A stretch of 6,580 bases of DNA from an uncultured Desulfovibrionaceae bacterium (lineage in GTDB: Bacteria > Desulfobacterota > Desulfovibrionia > Desulfovibrionales > Desulfovibrionaceae), in NCBI GenBank assembly GCA_949427775.1, contig CASQEL010000118.1, positions 1 to 6,580 on the forward strand, in the 5' to 3' direction. Both the position numbers and the translations under genes were made by a program. Positions 1 through 6,580 of this stretch are shown piece after piece; position 1 is the first letter of the stretch, and every line of letters begins with the position of its first letter. A model generated the notes under the pieces. That model did no database searches and was not told the DNA's origin. It saw only the letters and a program-made list of their open reading frames with translations.

Positions 1-3000
1 CGAACAAGCCATAGCGGAAATCGAGAGGAAGCAGGCGGACAGGAACCGGGGAGCGGCTCCACGAAGATGACGGAAAGCGGCGTCGTCACCAACAGGGAAT
101 GCCTGCGCGACAATCCGCCGGACATCCTCATTACCAACTACAAGATGTTGGACTACCTGCTGGTCCGCCCGGACGACGTGGCGCTGTGGCGCTTCAACGA
201 GCCGGAAACGCTCTCCTATCTGGTGGTGGACGAGCTGCACACCTTCGACGGCGCCCAGGGCACGGACCTTGCCTGTCTGATTCGGCGGCTGAAGGCGCGT
301 CTGGGAATGCCCGAAGGCGCGCTGTGCTGCGTGGGAACATCCGCCACGCTGGGCAACGACGACGGCTCCATGGAACAGCTCCTGAAGTACGCCGGGGATA
401 TTTTCGGGGAGGAATTCACAAGAGAATCCGTCATCACGGAGCACAGGCTTTCCCCCGCGGAATTCCTTGGGGACAGCGTGCTGAAGAACATCGAGCTTCC
501 CTCCGGCCGGGACCGCGAACGTCTGTCCCTCTCCGCCTACGCCACGCCGCGGGACTACCTGGCGGCGCAGTACGGCCTCTGGTTTCTGACGCCGCCCCCC
601 GCGGACATCGCTACGGAAGAGGCCCGCCGCCGCATCGGCGTGGAACTGAAATCCTGCCTGTGGTTTCAGAACCTTGTGCGCCTGCTGAAGACGGAAATCG
701 CCCTGACGGACGAACTGGCGGAACGCCTCTTCCCCAGGGTTGAGGACGCGGAGCTCCGCACGCTGCTTCTGGACAGCCTGCTTTCCCTGGTCAGCACGGC
801 TCTTGAAACCGCGCCTGACGGCAGGCCCGGCAAATCCCTGCTGCATCTCGTGCGCACGCAGCTCTGGATACGGGAACTCAGCCGCATTGTTGTTTCCGTT
901 TCCCGAACGCCGGAGCTCGCCTTCCACTCCGACATCACCACGCGGACGAAGACGGCGTTCCTGCCGCTTGTTTCCTGCCGCGAATGCGGGGCCGGAGGCT
1001 GGCTGAGCGTCACGGACGTGCAGGACAACACCTTTTCCACAGACCTTGACGCCATATACCGCGCCTTCTTTTCCCGGAGCAAAAACAGTGCCCGGGCGTA
1101 CAGCATCTTTTTTCCGGACAGAACACGGGCGGAAACACTGGGAGAAACCGGCACGGAATGCGTTGTTTGCGGCGGCTGCAACACGCTGCGCCGACGGGCC
1201 GACGCCGACGGGCGCTGCCCCGTCTGCCATTCGGAACACTGCATTCCCGTGTACCGCCACACGTCCCTTGACGGCATGGAATGCCCCTTCTGCAAGGCCC
1301 GGCACTCCTGGCTCATTCTCGGCAGTCGCGCGGCAAGCCTGACCAGCGCGGTCATTTCCATCCTCTACGGTTCCCGCGCCAACGACGACAAGAAACTCAT
1401 CACGTTTTCCGACAACGTGCAGGATGCGGCCCACCGGGCGGGATTTTTCGGAGCCCGCACCTTCAATACAACCCTGCGCACGGCTATCCAGCAGTGTCTT
1501 CAGCAGTGCGGCGAAAACGGCGACCCTCTGCTGAAGGATTTTCCGGGCATCTTCCGGGACTACTGGCGGAGCAGGCTGTCGCCGGAAGCCTATCTGGCCC
1601 GCTTCATCCACCCCAGCATGGAGTGGTTCGCGTCATATGAGGCATTGTGCCGGGACGGGAAGCTGCCGAAAGATTCCCGCCTGCCCGCCGACGTGGGGGA
1701 ACGCCTGGGGTGGGAAATCGCCAATGCCTACACGCTCAACGCCTCCGTAGGACGCACGCTTGAAAAAAGCGGCGCTTCCATCGCCTGTGTGCCGGTGGAG
1801 CAACTCAGAGCCGCGGCGCATGACCTCCGGACGCTTCTCACGGGTCAGGATGACCGCCTGCGGGACTGCACCGAGACGCAATGCCAAGCCTTTGTGGCGG
1901 GCTTTCTGACGCATCTGCGGCGCAACGGGGCTGTCTTTGCCCACCCCCTAATGGAAAACTTCATAAGAAACAGGGGAAATATCTACTCTATCGGGCAAAA
2001 AACCTTTTCCTACATGCCCAGGTTCGGCCCCAAACACAAGAGCCCCCGTTTTCTGAGCGAGAGCGTCCGGGAAAATTTCGAGTCCGTCACCTCGGCGAGC
2101 GGCAATACCTGGTGCCTCAAGTGGGGGCTGACAATCTTTCCGGAACTCGCCGGGTTGGGCAATGTCGCGCTTCAAAATGTCTATGCGGCGGCGCTGGGCG
2201 TTTTGGGCAGGGCCGGTATTCTCGATCACCGCGAGCCGGACGGGAAAAGGGTTTGGGGGATCGCCTCCGACGCGCTGCGTCTGACGACGAGGGTCGGCAT
2301 GATGCGTTGCGGCCGGTGTCGGCAGTTGCTTTCCGTCGCCGCGGCTGAAGCGCCTTTATGGGAAGGCGCGCCCTGCCTGCGCCTGTGCGGGGGCACGTAT
2401 GCCGCCGAGCCGGAAAAAACGCATTTTTACGGCAACCTGTACCGGAACGGCGCGGTGGAGCGCCTGCACACGGCGGAGCATACGGGATTGCTGCAACGGC
2501 AGGAGAGGGAGGAGCTTGAGCTTTCCTTCAAACGCAAGAGGGATCAGCGCAAGCCGTGGGACTGCAACCTGCTCTCGTGCACGCCGACGCTGGAAATGGG
2601 CATCGACATCGGGGAGCTTTCGACCACCATCCAGTGCTCGGTGCCCCCGGCGCAGGCAAACTACCTGCAACGCATAGGGCGCGCCGGCCGGTGCGACGGC
2701 AACGCCCTCAACATCACCATCGCGGGTTCCAAAACGCATGATCTGTATTTTTACGCCAACCCCCGGCTGATGATGCGGGGAACGGTGACGCCTCCGGGAG
2801 TGTTTCTCAATGCTTCCGCCGTACTGGAGCGTCAATTGACAGCCTACTGCATGGATTGCTGGGTCAGAAGCGGCCTCCCCGCCGGAGCTGTCCCCGATAT
2901 TCTCGGCAAAGCCCTTGCCGCCGTGGAGCGCCGCCGGAAAGCGCGGACGGACGACGAAAAACACAACGCCGACAAGGCGTTCCCCTATAATTTTTTGACC

Positions 3001-5847
3001 TACATCGATCTTCACGCCACGGAGTTGCTGGAGAGATTCCTGAGCCTCTTCGGCGAAGCCATGTCGGCGGAAACCAAAGAATATCTGCGTCGGTTTCTGT
3101 TCGGGGAAACAGACCAAAACGGAGAGCGTCAAACCCCGCTCGGCATCAAAATCATCACAGGGCTCGGCCGGACGCTGCGGGAGCGGGACGGCCTGCGCAA
3201 GCGTATTCAAAAGGCGCGGGCCAAAAGCAAGGCGCTTGCCGCTGCTCCGGCGCAGGATGAAAGCACGGAAAAAGCCGTCAGGCACCTGCGCATGGAGGCG
3301 GACGCCCTGACCGCGCTTGTCGCCGGACTTCAGAACCGCAAGACGCTCCAGTTTTTCACGGACGAGGGCCTCATGCCCAATTACGCGTTCCCTGAGCAGG
3401 GGGTGACGCTTCACTCCATCATTTACCGCAAGAGGGAGAAGAGTCAGGGCAAGGGCAATTACGACATCACCACCTATGAGTACGGGCGCGCGGCGCAGAG
3501 CGCCCTGACGGAGTTCGCCCCCGGCAACGCCTTCTACGCGGGAAAGCGCAAGGTGCTCGTCAATCAGGTGGATATGGAGTCCGGCAAGACGGAACTCTGG
3601 CGATTGTGTCCGGCGTGCTCCTATGCCGAACCCAACCGCGCCGCGGCAGTCCAAAGCGCCTGCCCGCGTTGCGGCAGCACGCTTTTTGCCGACAGCGGCC
3701 AACTGCGCGAGATGCTCAGGATGACCCAGGTCTATGCCACGACCTCGGATAAGGACAGCCGCCTCGGCGATGACGCGGAAAGCCGCGAACCCCAGTTTTT
3801 TGTACGCCAGCTTCTTATCGACTACGAGCCGGAAGCGCTGGAACAAGCCTTCAAGCTGGATACGGAGGAAACCGTCTTCGGCTACGCGTACATCCGCAAA
3901 GCCGACTTTCGGGAAATCAATTTCGGCGAAGCGGACGACTCCCCCGGCGTCGCCGTGGCGGGCGTCGTGCGCCCCCGGCGCGGATTCCGCATCTGCAGGC
4001 AGTGCGGTTCCGTCCTCGGCAATTCCCCTGATCCGACCAAACATACCTGGGGATGCCCGGCGCACGCGCCCGGAGCAAAAGAACAGGTTCTTGATTGCGT
4101 CTACCTGTACAGAGATTTCAGCTCGGAAGCCGTCAAGATGCTGCTCCCTTTCACAAACGACGCGTTTACCCAAAGCAGGACGGACTCGTTCATCGCGGCG
4201 TTCTCGCTGGGGTTGAAGCTGCGCTTCGGCGGCGCCCTGGCGCACCTGCAGAGCACGCTTCACTCGGAGCCGGACCCCGCCGACGCCGGTCTGCGCAAGC
4301 AATACCTTGTCATTTACGATACCGTTCCCGGCGGCACAGGCTATCTGAAGCAGATTATACGCGGCAACGCCCTCTTTGAGGTATTCACGTCGGCGCTGCG
4401 CCATATGGAGCGCTGCACCTGCGAAGAAAATCCCCGAGGGGACGGGTGCTACCAGTGCCTGCTGGCGTACCGCAACAGCAGGCTGGCGGCGTCCATTTCC
4501 AAGAAGGAGGCCGTGGACACGTTGCGGGAGTTGCTCCGCTATCAGGACAAACTGGTGGCCGCACCCACGCTGGACGGTCTTACAGCCGGTTCTCTGTACG
4601 AGTCGGAACTTGAAAAGCGCTTCATCGAGGCCCTGCGACGTTCCAACAGCCAGGACCGGAAAATCCGGCTGGAACGCCAGCTCGTCAACGGACAGGAAGG
4701 ATTTTTCCTGGAAATCGGCGACGCCCGCTGGACTATCGAACAGCAGGTTCCCCTGGGCGAACCGCTGAATGTCAGCGTTCCAAGCCGCGCGGATTTCGTG
4801 TTTCGTCCGGCCCGCTCCGCCATGAACACCAAACCGCTCGTGGTCTTTACCGACGGATACAGCTACCATCAGGATCGACTGGGCAAAGACGCGGCCCAGC
4901 GCACGGCGCTGTTGCTCTCAGGGAACTTCCGGGTGTGGTCGCTTTGCTGGGAGGATGTGAATTCCGCCTTCAACGGAAAGGAAGAGCCGTATTGCGACCT
5001 TGTTGAAGACGGCTGGGGCGATGCCGCCGAGAAGGTGTGGGCAAAATGGGGACTGCACGGCGTGGACAGGATTCCCCCGGCAAGAAACAGCTTTTCGCTG
5101 TTGCTGGATTTTCTTGCCCGGCCGGACCCGGACGGCTGGCGGCGCGTTGCTTCGACCTACGCGACCATTGCCGCGCTGGGGAGGATCGGCGCTCCTTTGC
5201 GCGACGAAGTCGCCTCACTGAGTCCGCGTTTCCTGCAAACCTTTGCCTTGCAGGAAAACGCCGCCATGGCAAAATGCGCGTCGTTCGTCTCCTGCCGACG
5301 GTTCGCCTCGATTGGAAGGGAACCCGAAAACGCCCCTCCGGCCTCGGTCCTCCTCCTGCTGGATGACGGCGAAGAGGCGCGCGGCAGCGATCAGTTCCGG
5401 GCGATATGGCGTGGGTATCTCCGTGCCATGAATGTTTTTCAGTTTGCGGACAGCGCCTGCGCGGCCACCAGGTCGGGGTGCGATGCCGGGCTTTTTGATT
5501 CCCTGGACAGCATCGTGCCGGGCCGCTCTCTCCAGGCGCGTCTTGTGGCGGATCAGCGCGTTTGGCAGGATGCTCTGGAACTCATTACAGACGACCGGGC
5601 CCAGGCGTTGCTGGAACGCCTCATGCGCGAAAACGCTCCGGTTCCCGAAATCGGCTTCGAGCTGACCGGGGATGGCCGCGTTCTCGGCGAAGCTGAATTG
5701 GCATGGCCCGACAGACGGATCGGCGTTCTTACGGAAGACAACGACAATCTGCTCCATATGGCGGATTCCCTTGGATGGCGGTTGTTCTCTCTCGCAGCGA
5801 CAAGCGTCGCGCAAGACCTTATCGACACGTTAGGCAGTCAAACATGA
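1..5847 (+). CDS. Giant DUF1998-type DEAD/DEAH helicase with C-terminal DUF559/Vsr-like nuclease domain (5' partial)
   Basis: Probable ATP-driven DNA or RNA helicase/translocase fused to a nuclease-like domain. Residues are numbered from the Met at 67. Helicase signs: TNY (23-25), Walker B DELH (55-58), motif III SAT (92-94), FSDN..DAAHR (447-457), motif V TPTLEMGID (839-847) and motif VI QRIGRAGR (868-875). Cysteine clusters lie at 304-409, 748-774, 1181-1202 and 1310-1333. The DUF1998 part has DTVPGGTGY (1418-1426) and Cys 1450, 1452, 1461 and 1464. A coiled-coil-like stretch covers about 1039-1090. Residues 1511-1635 resemble DUF559/Vsr nucleases: Glu1514, Asp1576, TDG (1595-1597), His1601, Asp1608 and WED (1628-1630). 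Residues 1640-1926 are unassigned. The frame is open from base 1, and the protein from Met67 lacks motifs I and Ia. The true start is therefore most likely upstream and 67 is only the first visible ATG. The TGA overlaps the next gene's ATG. The family includes MrfA repair helicases and the DISARM and Druantia defence helicases; the size (over 1900 residues) is closest to DruE. The helicase call is firm, nuclease activity is inferred, and the defence role is a guess. Confidence 0.9.
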   Translation, partial: RTSHSGNREEAGGQEPGSGSTKMTESGVVTNRECLRDNPPDILITNYKMLDYLLVRPDDVALWRFNEPETLSYLVVDELHTFDGAQGTDLACLIRRLKARLGMPEGALCCVGTSATLGNDDGSMEQLLKYAGDIFGEEFTRESVITEHRLSPAEFLGDSVLKNIELPSGRDRERLSLSAYATPRDYLAAQYGLWFLTPPPADIATEEARRRIGVELKSCLWFQNLVRLLKTEIALTDELAERLFPRVEDAELRTLLLDSLLSLVSTALETAPDGRPGKSLLHLVRTQLWIRELSRIVVSVSRTPELAFHSDITTRTKTAFLPLVSCRECGAGGWLSVTDVQDNTFSTDLDAIYRAFFSRSKNSARAYSIFFPDRTRAETLGETGTECVVCGGCNTLRRRADADGRCPVCHSEHCIPVYRHTSLDGMECPFCKARHSWLILGSRAASLTSAVISILYGSRANDDKKLITFSDNVQDAAHRAGFFGARTFNTTLRTAIQQCLQQCGENGDPLLKDFPGIFRDYWRSRLSPEAYLARFIHPSMEWFASYEALCRDGKLPKDSRLPADVGERLGWEIANAYTLNASVGRTLEKSGASIACVPVEQLRAAAHDLRTLLTGQDDRLRDCTETQCQAFVAGFLTHLRRNGAVFAHPLMENFIRNRGNIYSIGQKTFSYMPRFGPKHKSPRFLSESVRENFESVTSASGNTWCLKWGLTIFPELAGLGNVALQNVYAAALGVLGRAGILDHREPDGKRVWGIASDALRLTTRVGMMRCGRCRQLLSVAAAEAPLWEGAPCLRLCGGTYAAEPEKTHFYGNLYRNGAVERLHTAEHTGLLQRQEREELELSFKRKRDQRKPWDCNLLSCTPTLEMGIDIGELSTTIQCSVPPAQANYLQRIGRAGRCDGNALNITIAGSKTHDLYFYANPRLMMRGTVTPPGVFLNASAVLERQLTAYCMDCWVRSGLPAGAVPDILGKALAAVERRRKARTDDEKHNADKAFPYNFLTYIDLHATELLERFLSLFGEAMSAETKEYLRRFLFGETDQNGERQTPLGIKIITGLGRTLRERDGLRKRIQKARAKSKALAAAPAQDESTEKAVRHLRMEADALTALVAGLQNRKTLQFFTDEGLMPNYAFPEQGVTLHSIIYRKREKSQGKGNYDITTYEYGRAAQSALTEFAPGNAFYAGKRKVLVNQVDMESGKTELWRLCPACSYAEPNRAAAVQSACPRCGSTLFADSGQLREMLRMTQVYATTSDKDSRLGDDAESREPQFFVRQLLIDYEPEALEQAFKLDTEETVFGYAYIRKADFREINFGEADDSPGVAVAGVVRPRRGFRICRQCGSVLGNSPDPTKHTWGCPAHAPGAKEQVLDCVYLYRDFSSEAVKMLLPFTNDAFTQSRTDSFIAAFSLGLKLRFGGALAHLQSTLHSEPDPADAGLRKQYLVIYDTVPGGTGYLKQIIRGNALFEVFTSALRHMERCTCEENPRGDGCYQCLLAYRNSRLAASISKKEAVDTLRELLRYQDKLVAAPTLDGLTAGSLYESELEKRFIEALRRSNSQDRKIRLERQLVNGQEGFFLEIGDARWTIEQQVPLGEPLNVSVPSRADFVFRPARSAMNTKPLVVFTDGYSYHQDRLGKDAAQRTALLLSGNFRVWSLCWEDVNSAFNGKEEPYCDLVEDGWGDAAEKVWAKWGLHGVDRIPPARNSFSLLLDFLARPDPDGWRRVASTYATIAALGRIGAPLRDEVASLSPRFLQTFALQENAAMAKCASFVSCRRFASIGREPENAPPASVLLLLDDGEEARGSDQFRAIWRGYLRAMNVFQFADSACAATRSGCDAGLFDSLDSIVPGRSLQARLVADQRVWQDALELITDDRAQALLERLMRENAPVPEIGFELTGDGRVLGEAELAWPDRRIGVLTEDNDNLLHMADSLGWRLFSLAATSVAQDLIDTLGSQT
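5229..5257 (+). repeat. Perfect 10-bp inverted repeat inside the helicase gene
   Basis: The arm TTTCCTGCAA (5229-5238) and its exact reverse complement TTGCAGGAAA (5248-5257) flank a 9-base loop. The repeat lies in the coding region for residues 1721-1731 of the giant helicase (FLQTFALQE), within the unassigned C-terminal part. It could form a hairpin in the mRNA or be a palindromic protein-binding site. No T-run follows, so it is not a standard terminator. It may also be a by-product of the repeated amino-acid pair Leu-Gln. Confidence 0.6.
5844..5847 (+). promoter_or_regulatory. ATGA stop/start overlap (translational coupling junction)
   Basis: The ATG of the RelE-like gene shares bases with the TGA that ends the giant helicase. 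Only a weak purine-rich element (AGG, 5832-5834) lies upstream of the ATG. This layout commonly lets ribosomes that finish the first gene reinitiate on the second. It suggests one operon and a fixed output ratio, with no separate promoter at this point. Coupling is inferred from the arrangement; the overlap itself is read directly. Confidence 0.8.
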
Positions 5848-6580
5848 GCACCCCCCCTGTGACCATCGCGGTTTCGGCGGATTTTTTCACGGCTTTTGCC
5901 GTTCTGCCCCGTCAAGAACAGTCAAAGGTAATGACGTTCGTCAGCAAGTTCCGGCAAAATCCGACGCTTCCGGGCTACAATTACGAGAAGATCCGCAACG
6001 CGCGCGACAAACGTCTGCGTTCCGTGCGTGTGGACGACGCCTGCCGGTGCATTCTTCTCAGACCCGAAAAGGGCAATGTCTATATGTTGCTCTGGGTGGA
6101 CCGGCATGATGATGCGTACGCATGGGCCAGAAAGCGGCGTTGCGAAATCGACCCGGCCACAGGCGGCATCCACATCGTCGTCGTTGAAGAAGACCCGGCC
6201 ATGGAGACGAACGCTTCTCCCCAACCGGCTTCCGCCGGTTGTCTTTGGGAAACGCTGCGGGATGAAGACCTGGCCGCTCTCGGCGTGCCTGAATCCCTGT
6301 ACGGCCGGGTTCGATCCATCCGCGCCGCTGAAGACCTGGCCGCGTTGAAAGAAAGCCTGCCCTCCGCCGGTTATGAATCCCTGCTTTTCCTGGACGCGGA
6401 AGAACCGCTTGCGGATGTGATCTCCCTGTATCAGTCCTGCGTCCGGCCTGACGATGGGGACAGCGCGCAGGCGCGGACGGACCCGGAGGATTTTGCCTCG
6501 GCGCTCCGGACCCCGCACTCGCGGCAACAATTCTTTGTCAACCCGGACGAAACGGCATTGGCTGCAATGCTCGACGCGCC
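5844..6580 (+). CDS. RelE/ParE-like N-terminal domain protein, probable UvrD/Rep-type helicase (3' partial)
   Basis: The first 245 codons are visible and the reading frame is still open at the window end. Residues 6-99 look like a RelE/ParE toxin fold: a first strand (VTIAVS), a helical hairpin around LPRQEQSKVMTFVSKF (21-36), the RSVRV strand (59-63), then VYMLLWVDRHDDAYAWA (79-95), which matches the 'HHDEAY' end typical of RelE/ParE relatives. Residues about 138-190 are a helical region in which the phrase E-D-L-A-A-L occurs twice (141-146 and 163-168), possibly helix-hairpin-helix-like. From memory, proteins with this RelE-like start and 'LGVPE' helical section continue into a UvrD/Rep superfamily 1 helicase whose Walker A lies just past the point where this window stops. 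No ATPase motif is visible here, so that is an inference. The ATG at 5844 is chosen because it overlaps the upstream TGA and the toxin-like fold begins directly after it. The ribosome binding site is weak (AGG at 5832-5834), which fits translational coupling. As a fused domain, the RelE part may bind RNA, ribosomes or DNA rather than act as a free toxin. Confidence 0.85.
   Translation, partial: MSTPPVTIAVSADFFTAFAVLPRQEQSKVMTFVSKFRQNPTLPGYNYEKIRNARDKRLRSVRVDDACRCILLRPEKGNVYMLLWVDRHDDAYAWARKRRCEIDPATGGIHIVVVEEDPAMETNASPQPASAGCLWETLRDEDLAALGVPESLYGRVRSIRAAEDLAALKESLPSAGYESLLFLDAEEPLADVISLYQSCVRPDDGDSAQARTDPEDFASALRTPHSRQQFFVNPDETALAAMLDA
6222..6241 (+). repeat. Short hairpin (8-bp stem, TTCC loop) in the RelE-UvrD-like gene
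   Basis: The stem CAACCGGC (6222-6229) pairs exactly with GCCGGTTG (6234-6241) around a 4-base loop. It sits in the segment coding for the low-complexity linker (about residues 127-133) between the RelE-like domain and the helical repeat region. There is no following T-run, and the reading frame continues through it. It may be chance in G+C-rich DNA. Confidence 0.5.
6263..6343 (+). repeat. Two copies of a 15-bp in-frame direct repeat (6263-6277 and 6329-6343)
   Basis: TGAAGACCTGGCCGC occurs twice, 66 bases (22 codons) apart, in the same frame of the RelE-like protein gene. Each copy codes for the core of E-D-L-A-A-L (residues 141-146 and 163-168), so it marks a two-unit helical repeat in the protein. 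The exact identity at DNA level suggests recent duplication or conversion of the unit, or simply matching codon choice. Confidence 0.65.

Noticed and set aside
99..743. A 214-codon plus-strand frame overlapping the helicase start.
   Set aside because: Its product is rich in Arg, Gly, Pro and Ala, as expected from reading G+C-rich codons out of frame. The helicase motifs DELH and SAT lie in the other frame over the same bases.
2356..4869. An 837-codon open frame on the minus strand.
   Set aside because: It lies wholly opposite the helicase, whose motifs fall on the plus strand through this stretch. Its translation shows no recognisable domain, and long antisense open frames are common in G+C-rich coding DNA.
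6222..6241. Hairpin considered as a transcription terminator.
   Set aside because: No T-run follows and the coding frame continues through it, so it is listed only as a repeat.
5922..6530. A 202-codon minus-strand open frame opposite the second gene.
   Set aside because: The plus-strand frame has a coherent RelE-like fold and an ATGA-coupled start. The minus-strand translation is unlike any family I know.
1..6580. Assignment to Druantia (druE) or DISARM by name.
   Set aside because: The DUF1998 helicase type and size fit loosely, but no other Druantia or DISARM component is visible and the RelE-fused partner is not part of either, so no gene symbol is given.

Overview
The window holds two same-strand genes that overlap by 4 bases. 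Both run off the window: the first at its 5' side and the second at its 3' side. Together they fill all 6580 bases, with no intergenic gap and no RNA gene, insertion sequence, CRISPR array or terminator that I can see.

Layout. (1) Positions 1-5847, plus strand: a giant superfamily 2 helicase of the DUF1998 (MrfA / DrmB / DruE-like) group. At least 1926 residues are visible. In order they carry helicase motifs from just before motif II through motif VI, several cysteine clusters, the DUF1998 four-cysteine region, a DUF559/Vsr-like (PD-(D/E)XK-related) nuclease-like domain, and a long C-terminal tail. The Walker A part (motif I) is not in the window. (2) Positions 5844-6580, plus strand: the first 245 codons of a protein that begins with a RelE/ParE-like toxin fold, followed by a helical repeat region. 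From what I recall of similar proteins, the missing remainder should be a UvrD/Rep-type superfamily 1 helicase, but its ATPase motifs lie beyond the window edge.

How they may work together. The ATGA stop/start overlap means the two proteins are probably made in step from one transcript. A large helicase-nuclease paired with a second, RelE-fused protein (probably a helicase) suggests a nucleic-acid-processing module. An accessory genome-defence or DNA-repair locus is the most natural reading. DUF1998 helicases occur in DISARM, Druantia and mitomycin-type repair (MrfA), but the gene set seen here matches none of those completely, so I leave the system unnamed.

Organism. G+C is high (roughly 60% by eye) and the gene style is bacterial, with ATG starts, tight overlaps and no introns. 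A Gram-negative such as a Desulfovibrio-type bacterium is a guess at low confidence, because there is no taxonomic marker in the window.
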